Below, piece after piece: positions 50,956 to 60,281 of a stretch of DNA of 64,000 nucleotides. The notes under the pieces are model-generated. The model did no database searches. It saw only the letters and a list, made by a program, of their open reading frames with translations, and was not told the DNA's origin. Both the position numbers and the translations under genes were made by a program. Each line of letters starts with the position of its first letter. The first letter of the stretch is position 1. Origin of the DNA: Niabella beijingensis (GTDB lineage Bacteria > Bacteroidota > Bacteroidia > Chitinophagales > Chitinophagaceae); NCBI RefSeq assembly GCF_020034665.1, contig NZ_JAIQDI010000001.1:1736001-1800000 (forward strand), given 5' to 3'.

Positions 50956-52548
50956 TTAGTAGCCGGGGTTTTGACCGATATTGATCTCATCGTTGGTGTC
51001 GATCTCTCTTTGTGGTATGGGTAACAGCATCCGGTCGGCCGTTACATGGCTTTGTAGATCAGCCAGACTTACCGCCGGGCGGATGTTTACGTAGAAAACA
51101 GGATACTCCGATGCAAAATGTGCTTTCAGGATCGCAACCGGATCGCCGAGCCGCGCCATATCGAAGAACTGCTGGTTCTCGTAGGCAAATTCCAGTTGCC
51201 GTTCCAGCAATAAGGCATTGGTAAAAGCTGCGGCGTCCGAAATGGCCTCACTGCCCGAGGCAGGGTATTGATAAAAGACCGTCCCGAAATCCCCGTCTCC
51301 GCTATAGACCCCTGCTCCGGCACGCGCACGCACCTGGTTGATGAGCCCTACGGCAGTACCACCAGGTCCGTCGTATCCCAATGCCTCTGCCTTCATCAGC
51401 AATACATCCGAAAAACGGATCACCGGAAAATCATTCTCCGCATCATACCGGGCCACCACCTGAGACAGGAACTTCTTTACATAGGGTTTGGTGGCCGTAT
51501 ACTGTGCCAAAGTAACATCTTTGCGTGCGTCCCTTCCATTAGCCGACGCCGGATAGCGGTACATGCCCCGTGCAGTGAACGTAGGGAAATTGAACCCGTT
51601 ACCGTCGTTGTTCACTACGGCATTACCGCTGCCGGTGGGTGCAAATAAATTGGCAAAGGGAGAACCGAGACCAAAGCCGCCTGCTTTGTATCGTACGGAA
51701 AAAATCAGTTCCCTGTTCATTTCATTGGCAATGGAAAACACGTCTTCAAAATCCGCAAGCAGGCCGTAACCGCTTCTATCAATTACTTCATTCAGCAATA
51801 ATAATGCTTCTGCTTTTTTCCCCCTGGTTAGATAAACTTTCGCCAGGAGTGCATCTGCGGCCCACACCGTAGCCCGGCCCATATCCGCCGGATTCTGTCC
51901 GGCATAGGCCGTTTCCGGTAATAGTTCTACGGCCTTGGTCAGGTCGGCGGTAATGAACCGGTACAGTTCTTCGACGGTACTTCTTCCCGTTTTCTTGGCT
52001 TCCTGCGGTACTACGGGATCTGTAATCAGGAATACGCCCCCATAAAGCCGTACCAGGTTGAAATAATGATAGGCCCTGAGGAAGAGCGCTTCCCCGGCCA
52101 GTTGATTTTTTTGGGCTGCATCCATTTTCGCCGTTCCGTCGTTCAGCGCAACGGCTCCGTTCTCATAAACGGCGCCCAGGCTTTTTAATACATAATTGAG
52201 CGCCCGGATGTTTTTGTAGGTGGCGATCCAGTAATTGTACACTTCATCGTGTGATGCATTCAGCGTATACATATCCAGATCGTTCAGCTCTATGTTTTGC
52301 GTGGCGCTGCTGTTGGGTACCCCCTGCAGGGAGTTGGTCCCCCTCAGTTCGGTCAGCATCCATTCATTGTATAAGGGGCCCTGTAACCCGTTGTAGCAGC
52401 CTGTCAGCGCTGTGTTTACTTCGTTATAATTACGGTAAAATGCATCTACCCCCACATTTGAGATCGGGTCTATATCGATCAGCTTACTGCAGGATGTGAA
52501 CAGTGCCGCAGCAGCAGTAGTAACAAACAGGTAAATTATTCTTTTCAT
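50956..52548 (-). CDS. SusD/RagB-like lipoprotein of the alginate locus
   Basis: 530 residues, lipobox TSC at about 20 then SKLIDIDPISNVGVDAFY, the standard RagB/SusD opening. TPR-like helices with 'GEALFLRAYHYFNLVRLYGGVFLITDPV' (about 150-180) and the C-terminal SusD block 'LLLERQLEFAYENQQFFDMARLGD' followed by 'LLPIPQREIDTNDEINIGQNPGY' at the very end. It would bind alginate oligosaccharides at the surface as lid of the SusC channel, encoded 18 bp upstream. Confidence 0.92.
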   Translation of the reverse strand: MKRIIYLFVTTAAAALFTSCSKLIDIDPISNVGVDAFYRNYNEVNTALTGCYNGLQGPLYNEWMLTELRGTNSLQGVPNSSATQNIELNDLDMYTLNASHDEVYNYWIATYKNIRALNYVLKSLGAVYENGAVALNDGTAKMDAAQKNQLAGEALFLRAYHYFNLVRLYGGVFLITDPVVPQEAKKTGRSTVEELYRFITADLTKAVELLPETAYAGQNPADMGRATVWAADALLAKVYLTRGKKAEALLLLNEVIDRSGYGLLADFEDVFSIANEMNRELIFSVRYKAGGFGLGSPFANLFAPTGSGNAVVNNDGNGFNFPTFTARGMYRYPASANGRDARKDVTLAQYTATKPYVKKFLSQVVARYDAENDFPVIRFSDVLLMKAEALGYDGPGGTAVGLINQVRARAGAGVYSGDGDFGTVFYQYPASGSEAISDAAAFTNALLLERQLEFAYENQQFFDMARLGDPVAILKAHFASEYPVFYVNIRPAVSLADLQSHVTADRMLLPIPQREIDTNDEINIGQNPGY

Positions 52549-52566
52549 CAGCTTGCATTGAATACG

Positions 52567-55500
52567 TTAAAAATTAATATCCAGTCCAAAAGTGTAGGTA
52601 CGCATCAGCGGGAAAGCACCCCGCTGATAGCCGTTGATAAGCGGCGACCGGTAGGCACCGGAAGTAATGCGTGCTTCCGGGTTGATACCCCGGTAGCTGC
52701 TCCCCATAAAGTAAAGCAGGTTATCACCGGAAGCATAGATCCGCAGGCTCTTCAGACCTGCTCTTTTCAGGAAGCCGCCCTTTGGCATGGTAAAACCAAG
52801 GATTACGTTACGCAGTGAAACATAGGAAGCATCTTCCAGCGCATAATCCGACAACATCCAGTTTTCACCATTGGTGAAATAAGGTGTTTTGCCGTCACCG
52901 GGGAACATCGGGCTCAGCCAGCGGTCGTCGGTATTTACATTTTTATTGAACCGTTTTGTTTCGTTGTAGTTCAGGTCCCCGTTCACCAGCTTGCCACCCT
53001 GCGAACCCTGGAAAAGAAAATACAGGTCAAAACTTTTATACCGGAATGTGTTATTGAAGCCCCAGGTAAAATCGGGAAAGGGTGTGCCGATGGGCACGCG
53101 GTCTTTTCCATCAATGATATTATCCCCGTTCACATCCACATATTTCAGACCACCGGCCTGGAAATACCGGGACAGTGCAGATGTTTGTCCGGCTGCTTTT
53201 GCCGCTGCGATCTCGGCATCGGAAACCCAGACCCCATCAGTCTTGTAGCCAAAGAACTGGATGGCCGGGGCACCAACGATCGCTGCATACACTTCACTCC
53301 GTTCTCCGTAATTGTACTGAAAGGCTTCACCACCGAGCGACAATAATTTATTGCGGTTGGCCGCAAATGTAATACCGGTGCTCCAGTCGAGGTTTTTATT
53401 TTTTACCGGGCTGGCGTTGAACTCAATTTCAAAACCATGGTTCCGCAGTTTGCCGGCATTGCTCCAGAACTGGTTGGAGCCGCTGAATGCCATGGTGGCC
53501 TGACTGTAGAGCAATTTATCGGTGATCGCGTTATAATATTCAAGTGTTAATGAAAGGCGGTTGTTGAACAACCCCAGGTCGATACCGGCATTGGTGGCAA
53601 AGGTCCGTTCCCAGGTGATCTGCCGGTTGGCCAGTATGTTTCCATTGGGCGAGAGGCCCAAACCTGTGGTGCCGGTTCCGCTTCCGAACGGATAGTTGGC
53701 GGGATACAGCAGGTCCTGATAGGCAAAGCTGGGAATACGGTTATTTCCGGTAGCACCATAGCTCCAGCGGAGTTTCAGGTTGCTGATGTCCTTTATTTTT
53801 TGCATAAAAGGTTCCCGGCTCAACTGCCAGCCTACGGATACAGAAGGAAAATAACCCCATTTATGTCCGGGTGCAAAATTGGAGCTGCCGTCCGCACGCA
53901 TGCTGGCAGCAAAAAGATATTTGGATTTATAATCATAAAGCACCCGGCCCATATAGGAGATCAGTCCGGTCTTATCCTTACGCGTATTGGTCAGTGCCTG
54001 ATCGATCTGAGCGGCCTGACTGATGGAACTGAAGTCCTCGATGGGGAAACCTCTTCCCACCATGTTGATACTGTCCAGCCAGGTCTGCTGAACGGAATAC
54101 AATAACAGGCCGGTCAGGTTATGATCGCCGATGCGCCGGTTATAATTCAGGGTGTTTTCCCACAACAGGTCCCGCGTCTGTTGTTTATAGATCTCCGCGG
54201 AATTCACCGCCCCGTCCTGTTTGGCATTGCTTTGGGTAAAGTCATTCAGGGTCTGATCGTTATAATAACCCGAAACCGAAGACTTCAATGTCAGCCGGGG
54301 CAGGATCTCGTAAGAAAGGTCAGCGCTTGTCAGCACGCGGTAAAAATATTGTTTGATGCTTTCCCGGTCGGCAATAGAGATCGGTGTATTGTTCTGGGTA
54401 CTCCAGGGATCCACAGGGCCGGAGCTCTCCCACCAGCTGCCGTCCGGCATCCGGCCGGCGTAAGGAAGTCCGTTAAAATGCCTTGCCTGTGCATAATCCC
54501 CCGGTAACACGCCCGCCCACTGTGTATTCTGATGAACAAATGCAGTGGTAAAATCATTGTGGTATACCGGTATGAAGGAGTACATCCGGAAATAGTCGGT
54601 ATAATTCACCGCCGGCTTTGTGGTTTTGATGATCGTGGGGTTCACATTGAAGGTCATTTTGAACTTGCGGCTGAGATTCGCATCTAGCTTGGCTTTCAGC
54701 GATAAACGGTTGGACTCGCTGAATTTCATGATGCCCTTGTTCTCCTGGTAATTCCCCGACAGGTAATACTTCACTTCCTTTTTGCCGCCGGAAAGGCCCA
54801 GCTGAACATTATAAATGCCGGCGTCCTGTAATCCCACTTCCTGCCAGTCCGTCGCATAACCGGTGATCTGGTTTTCGAGGATGTAAGCTGCGCGCTCGGT
54901 TTCCAGGATCAGGTTTTTGCGGTTGGCCGCAACGGAGGAGTCCTGCTCCCGGAATGCGGCCTCTTTGTAAAGCTTGTTCACATATTCGGTAAAATTCATT
55001 ATGGGATTGAGCTTATAGGGATTACTGCGCCCGTAATATACTTTGAAGTTAAAATTGGGTTTATCCGCCACACCGGATTTCGTGGTAACGATGATCACCC
55101 CATTGGCGGCGCGGGAACCGTATACTGCTGCAGATGCAGCATCCTTCAGCACTTCCACGGATGCCACATCCTGCGGGTTCACAAATGAGAGCCCATCCTG
55201 CACCGGAACACCGTCCACCACAACCAGCGGTGCGGCATTGGCGCTGATCGAATTGAACCCGCGTACCTGCACCACGGGGTCTGCGCCCACTTCGGACGTA
55301 ACATTCTGGATGTTCACCCCGGCGATCTTTCCTGTTAATGCCTGATCCAAACGGGAGGAAGGGATCTCATCCAGGTTCTTATTTACCAGTTTGCTGACGG
55401 CGCCCGTTACCACGCCCCTGGATTGGGTGCCATACCCGATGACCACTACCTCATCCATTTTGATATCATTCTTTTCCAGTGTTACCGGTAGCTCCCCCGC

Positions 55501-55770
55501 CGCAGTGATGCCCTGCGCATAGGGAAGGTAGCCTACGTAATTAAACTGTACGATCTTTCCTTTTTCCACGTTCAGCGAAAATCTTCCTGCCGAATCGGTA
55601 GTGGTTCCCTGGCGGGAATCTTTTACAGTAACCGAAACACCGCTGAGCGCTTCGCCATCGGTATTCTTTACAATTCCGTGGATCTTTAGCCTGCCCTGGG
55701 CATAGCCGCCGGCAGGATGGAACAGGGCGAGTAGGAACGCCAGGCCTGCTATCGTTATATGTATTTTCAT
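52567..55770 (-). CDS. SusC/RagA-like TonB-linked receptor of the alginate locus
   Basis: 1067 residues. Signal peptide (1-24), carboxypeptidase-regulatory-like domain (about 28-105, 'IHGIVKNTDGEALSGVSVTVKD'), TonB-box-like 'MDEVVVIGYGTQSRGVVTGAV' (about 115-135), plug with 'VQVRGFNSISANAAPLVVVDGVPV' and 'DAASAAVYGSRAANGVIIVTTKSG', then a 22-strand-type barrel ending in LDINF. First gene of the SusC-SusD-lipoprotein-PL6-PL6 operon; its promoter carries three GntR-type operators. Imports alginate oligosaccharides with energy from TonB. Confidence 0.93.
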   Translation of the reverse strand: MKIHITIAGLAFLLALFHPAGGYAQGRLKIHGIVKNTDGEALSGVSVTVKDSRQGTTTDSAGRFSLNVEKGKIVQFNYVGYLPYAQGITAAGELPVTLEKNDIKMDEVVVIGYGTQSRGVVTGAVSKLVNKNLDEIPSSRLDQALTGKIAGVNIQNVTSEVGADPVVQVRGFNSISANAAPLVVVDGVPVQDGLSFVNPQDVASVEVLKDAASAAVYGSRAANGVIIVTTKSGVADKPNFNFKVYYGRSNPYKLNPIMNFTEYVNKLYKEAAFREQDSSVAANRKNLILETERAAYILENQITGYATDWQEVGLQDAGIYNVQLGLSGGKKEVKYYLSGNYQENKGIMKFSESNRLSLKAKLDANLSRKFKMTFNVNPTIIKTTKPAVNYTDYFRMYSFIPVYHNDFTTAFVHQNTQWAGVLPGDYAQARHFNGLPYAGRMPDGSWWESSGPVDPWSTQNNTPISIADRESIKQYFYRVLTSADLSYEILPRLTLKSSVSGYYNDQTLNDFTQSNAKQDGAVNSAEIYKQQTRDLLWENTLNYNRRIGDHNLTGLLLYSVQQTWLDSINMVGRGFPIEDFSSISQAAQIDQALTNTRKDKTGLISYMGRVLYDYKSKYLFAASMRADGSSNFAPGHKWGYFPSVSVGWQLSREPFMQKIKDISNLKLRWSYGATGNNRIPSFAYQDLLYPANYPFGSGTGTTGLGLSPNGNILANRQITWERTFATNAGIDLGLFNNRLSLTLEYYNAITDKLLYSQATMAFSGSNQFWSNAGKLRNHGFEIEFNASPVKNKNLDWSTGITFAANRNKLLSLGGEAFQYNYGERSEVYAAIVGAPAIQFFGYKTDGVWVSDAEIAAAKAAGQTSALSRYFQAGGLKYVDVNGDNIIDGKDRVPIGTPFPDFTWGFNNTFRYKSFDLYFLFQGSQGGKLVNGDLNYNETKRFNKNVNTDDRWLSPMFPGDGKTPYFTNGENWMLSDYALEDASYVSLRNVILGFTMPKGGFLKRAGLKSLRIYASGDNLLYFMGSSYRGINPEARITSGAYRSPLINGYQRGAFPLMRTYTFGLDINF

Positions 55771-55817
55771 ATTTTCTTTTTGGCATTGATGGACAGAACC
55801 ACCGCAGCTTCGTTATA

Positions 55818-55859
55818 TTGGTGCACCAAAATTTGGTTTACCAATTATTGGTTTACCAA
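55818..55859. promoter_or_regulatory. Three GntR-type operators before the alginate susC
   Basis: TTGGTGCACCAA (55818-55829), TTGGTTTACCAA (55833-55844) and TTGGTTTACCAA (55848-55859): each is a TTGGT/ACCAA palindrome, and starts are exactly 15 bp apart. The distal copy overlaps the -7 element (55857-55864). The same site occurs twice before the gntR gene at 63516-63542. Site type agrees with FadR-subfamily GntR proteins. Confidence 0.88.
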
Positions 55860-55888
55860 AAATATTACTTCCGGGATTAACTTCCAAA
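55857..55888 (-). promoter_or_regulatory. Promoter of the SusC-led alginate operon
   Basis: Minus strand TTTG (55888-55885), 20 bp, TATTTTTG (55864-55857): a full match to the Bacteroidota consensus. The -7 box shares bases with the first operator, so a bound repressor would block it. Start codon lies about 85 bp downstream. Confidence 0.72.
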
Positions 55889-55982
55889 TATTTTTACCGG
55901 CTTTCTGAATACCGGACACCGGTCAGCAGCATATATGATATACCGAAGAAGGATTGTAAAAGAGGGATATTCCGGTATTGCC

Positions 55983-56074
55983 GGCCGGAGTGACCAAAAA
56001 GTCTGCTTACAGAGCATTTGTCGTTCTGTCCCGATGGATCGGACAGCAGGACAACAGAGACTTTTTGGTCGGCC
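55983..56074. repeat. Long complex hairpin between the two alginate operons
   Basis: Perfect 13-bp arms GACCAAAAAGTCT (55992-56004) and AGACTTTTTGGTC (56058-56070), an outer GGCC/GGCC pair (55983-55986, 56071-56074) and an inner stem CTGTCC/GGACAG extended by CGAT/ATCG with one bulge around 56026-56046. It lies 75 bp after the SDR stop on the minus strand. No T tract follows in that direction, so a classical terminator is not certain; an RNA end or a small mobile palindrome are alternatives. Confidence 0.6.
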
Positions 56075-56148
56075 CCGACGAGGGCAGTTATCTTAATGAC
56101 CGGTATTCCGCCGGGTTGAAGATAATTCCCGGATACCTCAAAAGAGCT

Positions 56149-56901
56149 TTAGGAGAAATTAAGCCCTCCGTTGATATCAACACTGGCACCTGTGATATAG
56201 CCCGATTCCGGTCCGGCCAGGTAGGCCACCAGACCGGCCACTTCATCAGCGGTTCCTTCCCGCTTTAAAGCAGTTGCATTGGCCACATTGGTACGGACCT
56301 CCGGCCTGGAAAACGTATCATGAAAGGTCGTTGCGATCATTCCCGGCGCCACGGCATTCACCCGGATATTCTTTGGCCCCAGTTCTTTTGCAAGTGCCCG
56401 TGTATACGTCATCACGGCACCTTTGGAAGTGGCATACACGCTGGCCCCGGGTCCGCCGCCATCCCGGCCTGCAAGCGAGGCAAGATTTACAATGGAACTG
56501 CCCGCCGGCATATGCGGCAATGTTTTATTTACTGCGAGGAATACACTTTTCAGATTGAGGTCCATCACGGTGTCCCAGAAGGCCTCATCCATTTCCAGGA
56601 CGGTTTTGCGGGCCACCATCCCCCCTGCTACATTCACAAGGATGTGGATCTCACTGCCAAAAGCTTTCAGCGCCTCCTGTACCAGGTGGTCCACATCGGA
56701 AGCTTTTGTTACATCCGCCTTTACGATAATTCCTTCCCCGCCCGCTGCGGTTACCTCCTTCAGGGTTTCCTGCGCATTGGCTTCATTGCCAAAATAATTT
56801 ATGACCACCTTAGCACCTTCGCCGGCGAGCTTTACACATACGGATCTGCCGATATCCCTCGAACCTCCGGTTACAATAGCTACCTTGTTTTTTAAACGCA
56901 T
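56149..56901 (-). CDS. SDR oxidoreductase, probably DEH reductase of alginate catabolism
   Basis: 250 residues. Classical SDR with 'AIVTGGSRDIGRSVC' (second Gly of the usual TGxxxGxG replaced by Asp at SRDIG), 'YFGNEANA' after strand 2, 'ILVNVAGGMV' in place of NNAG, Ser in 'VNLASLAGRD' and Tyr-Lys in 'SVYATSKGAVMTYTRALAKEL'; ends 'GASVDINGGLNFS'. The last gene of the GntR-PL17 operon, 3 bp after the MFS gene. Known alginate pathways reduce DEH to KDG with an SDR, so that role is inferred from position. KDG kinase is not present nearby. Confidence 0.8.
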   Translation of the reverse strand: MRLKNKVAIVTGGSRDIGRSVCVKLAGEGAKVVINYFGNEANAQETLKEVTAAGGEGIIVKADVTKASDVDHLVQEALKAFGSEIHILVNVAGGMVARKTVLEMDEAFWDTVMDLNLKSVFLAVNKTLPHMPAGSSIVNLASLAGRDGGGPGASVYATSKGAVMTYTRALAKELGPKNIRVNAVAPGMIATTFHDTFSRPEVRTNVANATALKREGTADEVAGLVAYLAGPESGYITGASVDINGGLNFS

Positions 56902-56904
56902 TTC

Positions 56905-58197
56905 TTAAGTTTTATGATGATTTGAATTGGATGATACATATTTTATCGTGCCCCAGGCCAGCGGCACCAGCACCGCAGCCAGTGCAAAAAATGATACATA
57001 ACTGGTCCTGGTTATGACCGGCACCGCCCAGGTGGTGATCAGCGTACCGATCACGGCAGCCGTTCCGCCCATACCGGAAACGACACCTACATTTTTCCCG
57101 TTAAAATAATCGCTGGGCAATGTCTGGATATTATTGATCAGGAACTGGAAGCCGAACAGGGTGCATCCGATCAGTACCATGGCAAACATCGGTGTATTTT
57201 TAAGTCCGTCCAGGCGCAGCAGGATTATGATCAGTGCGGCGAGCATGATCACCGATCCGATGCCAACGGCCTTCTTCCGGGCCTTATCTGCCGCCACTCC
57301 TTTTTTGATCTGGTGTGATGAGTAGAACCCGCCTGCCAGTCCGCCTACCGCGGCAAATAAGAACGGCACCCAGGCAAACGCGCCGATCTGTTTTATATCA
57401 AACAGGAACTGTTCCTTTAAAAAAGTGGGCAGCCAGGTCACAAACAGCCACCACACCGGATCTATAAAGAAACGGGCACCGATGATACCCCAGGTATTCT
57501 TCAGTTGCAGCAACTCTTTCCAGGAAAGCACCCGGGGTTCTTTGACCGCTGCGGCAGCGGTACTGTCCGCGGCTTCCGCAATATGCCGGCGTTCTTCCTC
57601 TGTAAGCCAGGGATGTTTATCCGGTGTATTCTTATTGATCACGAGCCAGGGGATCAGCCATACAAAACCCAGCAACCCGATCAGGATAAAAGTGGCATGC
57701 CACCCAAACGCAATATAAAGCAGCGCAATTATGGGTGCCGAAACCACCGAGCCCAGCGAAGCACCTGCTCCAAATATCCCCTGGGCAATGGCGCGCTCTT
57801 TTGCCGGGAACCATTCTGCATTGCTTTTGGTGGCTCCCGGCCAGTTGCCGGCCTCAAAGAAGCCCAGGAAGAAACGGAAACAATTGAACGACATCAGGGT
57901 GCGCGCCACCGCGTGCAGCCCGATGGAAATGCTCCAGCCAACAATGGTCATGGTCATCCCGATGCGGGTACCCAGCTGATCCATGATCTTTCCCGTAAAG
58001 GTCTGTCCCAGCGCATAAGCGATCATAAAGAAGGTGGTGATCAGTGCCAGCGCATTCTTGCTGTCGGCATCCGCTATGCCAAAGTCCTTATAGATATAGG
58101 GCCAGAGAATATTAATGGCGCTCCGGTCGATATAATTGATCACCGTTGCCGCAGCAATTAATGCAATGATGTACCAGCGTAATCCTTTTATCTTCAT
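56905..58197 (-). CDS. MFS hexuronate-type transporter of the alginate locus
   Basis: 430 residues with twelve helices. ACS-family blocks: 'AATVINYIDRSAINILWPYI' after helix 1, 'GKIMDQLGTRIGM', 'FFLGFFEAGNWPGATKSNAEWFPAKERAIAQGIFGAGASLGSV' and 'VWWLFVTWLPTFLKEQF', similar to ExuT/hexuronate permeases. It would carry unsaturated uronate or DEH across the inner membrane. Located between the beta-helix protein (10 bp) and the SDR (3 bp). Distantly similar to the galactonate transporter at 23598. Confidence 0.87.
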   Translation of the reverse strand: MKIKGLRWYIIALIAAATVINYIDRSAINILWPYIYKDFGIADADSKNALALITTFFMIAYALGQTFTGKIMDQLGTRIGMTMTIVGWSISIGLHAVARTLMSFNCFRFFLGFFEAGNWPGATKSNAEWFPAKERAIAQGIFGAGASLGSVVSAPIIALLYIAFGWHATFILIGLLGFVWLIPWLVINKNTPDKHPWLTEEERRHIAEAADSTAAAAVKEPRVLSWKELLQLKNTWGIIGARFFIDPVWWLFVTWLPTFLKEQFLFDIKQIGAFAWVPFLFAAVGGLAGGFYSSHQIKKGVAADKARKKAVGIGSVIMLAALIIILLRLDGLKNTPMFAMVLIGCTLFGFQFLINNIQTLPSDYFNGKNVGVVSGMGGTAAVIGTLITTWAVPVITRTSYVSFFALAAVLVPLAWGTIKYVSSNSNHHKT

Positions 58198-58207
58198 GGT
58201 GCTCGTT

Positions 58208-59227
58208 TTATAAAGTGGTATTGATATTGGTGCGCCCTTTTCCGGCGCCCTCCGCTGTATTGTCCTCCGTTACCACGGTTCCGGTAACAATCCCCTTACT
58301 GCTTTTCAGCCTTACATGGATGACATACCCCGGGGCATTGACTATGGAGTGATTTTTCCTGAATACATTATTGTTGCCCCATCCCTCATAGGCACAGTTC
58401 ACCTGGTACCCATCCAGCAGCAGGGAACCTCCGGGATTATCGCCTTTGTTATTCTCTATCCGGTAGTTATTTCCTTTTACATCCATCCAGCTGTCTGCGC
58501 TGTTGGCGCCGCTGATCCCTTCCGAATAAAACCGGTTCCCTTCGATCCACCCGCCGGTTGTTCCTTCTTTGATATCGATACACTCCGCTGTAACAAAAGG
58601 ACCGATCGTGTTCTGTATGATGTTGTTCTGATCACAACGATCGGGCTTTCCTCCGGAGTATTTTTCCCAGTTGTTATGGGCAGAGCCGATGTAGATCCCT
58701 TCCCCGTATCCCGCACGTTCCGGCTTTAAGCCTGTATGTGTTATGGTGCTGTTCCGGATCTCATTGCGACTGCTGAACTTCCGGAGATGGATGCCTTCTT
58801 CCCCCACCTTTGTTACCAGCACTCCTTCAATAAGGGAGTTCGTTGTTTCATCGGCCACGATCCCTTTCAGGCTGTTCCGTATCGTAACTCCTCTTACCCT
58901 GCAATAGGCCGCCCGTATATACAGTCCATACCCCTGTTCTGTAGAACCGCCGTCCAGTACGGCATTCCGGCTGCCGGTCAGCACAATCGGTGCATCCGGC
59001 TTACCCGATGCGGTAATTTCAAACCGGCCTTCATAGATCCCGTCTGCCAGGATCACCGAATCCCCTGCGGTTGCCGCCGCCAGTGCGTTTTTGAGCTCCC
59101 CGCTGTTTCTTACGTGTATAGCCCGGATCGTTGATCGCGGCAGATCCGCCGTTACCGGTTCCGGCTTGCCGCTGCAGGCAAAAAGCAATACAAATACGGT
59201 GGCGGTATATAATAGCACAGGTTTCAT
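58208..59227 (-). CDS. Parallel beta-helix lipoprotein, possible lyase of the alginate locus
   Basis: 339 residues, signal with lipobox FACS (Cys about 18). From about 38 the sequence runs through beta-helix coils: 'LKNALAAATAGDSVILADGIYEGRFEITASGKPDAPIVLTGS', 'NSLIEGVLVTKVGEEGIHLRKFSSRNEIRNSTITHTG', 'CDQNNIIQNTIGPFVTAECIDIKEGTTGGWIEGN'. It looks like polysaccharide lyases with a right-handed helix but has neither the PL6 'NGGETIRIG' segment nor the PL6 Lys/Arg pair at the right spacing. It could be a different lyase, an epimerase-like enzyme or a binding protein. Same operon as PL17 and the transporter. Confidence 0.7.
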   Translation of the reverse strand: MKPVLLYTATVFVLLFACSGKPEPVTADLPRSTIRAIHVRNSGELKNALAAATAGDSVILADGIYEGRFEITASGKPDAPIVLTGSRNAVLDGGSTEQGYGLYIRAAYCRVRGVTIRNSLKGIVADETTNSLIEGVLVTKVGEEGIHLRKFSSRNEIRNSTITHTGLKPERAGYGEGIYIGSAHNNWEKYSGGKPDRCDQNNIIQNTIGPFVTAECIDIKEGTTGGWIEGNRFYSEGISGANSADSWMDVKGNNYRIENNKGDNPGGSLLLDGYQVNCAYEGWGNNNVFRKNHSIVNAPGYVIHVRLKSSKGIVTGTVVTEDNTAEGAGKGRTNINTTL

Positions 59228-59236
59228 TGGAATGGG

Positions 59237-60118
59237 TTACTGATGGATACCGATCTCTTTAAGAAAGGCAATGATCTCGTTGTTGACCCGGCTGTTGGCC
59301 TCCTTTTCAAATTTCCCGTGCTGTCCTCCGGGTACCGTGATGAACCGGTTTTTTACACCTGCTTCATCCAGTTTCTTTTTCAGGTCGACCGATTGCTGGT
59401 AGGGCACAATGGGATCGGCATCGCCATGTACAATAAATACCGGCGGACTGTTCTTTTTTACCAGGTAGAGCGGGGAGACCGATCTTGAAAATTCCAGATC
59501 ATCCGCTTTGGGTCCCAGCCACATACCAGCCGACTTACTTTGCCAGACTTTTACGTCGGTGATCCCGTATTTATCCACAATGGCGGCGATTTTAACCGGT
59601 TGTTTTGCCGGGCAGTTTCCATCAAACCGGTTGTCATTGCCCATCAGTCCGGCCACCAGCGCCAGATGCCCTCCGGCGGAGCCGCCCATTACCACGATGC
59701 GGTTCACATCAATGTTCAGTTCCTTCGCATTGTTCACCAGATAGATCAGTGCGCAGCGCACATCCTGCACTGCAGCCGGTGCCGTGGCCTGTTGCGAAAG
59801 GCGGTATTCCACATTTACAACCGCATAGCCTTTTTTAAAGAAGGTGCTGAATCCTGTCTGCGATTCCTTGTTGCCTTTATTCCAGCCGCCCCCATGTATA
59901 TTGATCACCACGGGCGCAGGACCTTTTTCTTTTGCAGGCAGGTATATATCCATCCGGCCTTCCCAGTCACCGGCCTTTACATACACCAGGTTCAGCTGTT
60001 CGGAATAGCCCTGGGGATAAATCACCTTTTTTACTGCTGCTGTTTCCTGACCGCTGCACCAGCAGGTGCCAAGAAAAAAGAACGACGCCAGTACTCCGTG
60101 TTTGATTTTTGTGATCAT
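59237..60118 (-). CDS. Exported alpha/beta hydrolase (esterase/lipase family), possible alginate deacetylase
   Basis: 293 residues with a signal peptide (1-23). Esterase features: oxyanion loop 'VINIHGGGWNKGNKES' (about 72-87), nucleophile elbow 'VMGGSAGGHLAL' (Ser about 147), Asp in 'VHGDADPIVPYQQS' (about 232) and His in 'PGGQHGKFEKE' (about 268). Similar to BD-FAE/hormone-sensitive-lipase-type carbohydrate esterases. In this operon it could remove O-acetyl groups from bacterial alginate before lyase attack, but this is inference. 9 bp before the beta-helix gene. Confidence 0.8.
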   Translation of the reverse strand: MITKIKHGVLASFFFLGTCWCSGQETAAVKKVIYPQGYSEQLNLVYVKAGDWEGRMDIYLPAKEKGPAPVVINIHGGGWNKGNKESQTGFSTFFKKGYAVVNVEYRLSQQATAPAAVQDVRCALIYLVNNAKELNIDVNRIVVMGGSAGGHLALVAGLMGNDNRFDGNCPAKQPVKIAAIVDKYGITDVKVWQSKSAGMWLGPKADDLEFSRSVSPLYLVKKNSPPVFIVHGDADPIVPYQQSVDLKKKLDEAGVKNRFITVPGGQHGKFEKEANSRVNNEIIAFLKEIGIHQ

Positions 60119-60281
60119 AGCTTTGTATTTATTATTTTATGGCAAAGGAGGTTCCTTCCCGATAATGCAGCGCACTATCAGGTCAATGGTTCAGGCGGTT
60201 GCCTGTCCTTCACCAGACCTATATCCTCAGTATATTATTTTCTGTTCGTATTTAGTTATCCACCTGTCAGCGGAACAGGAC

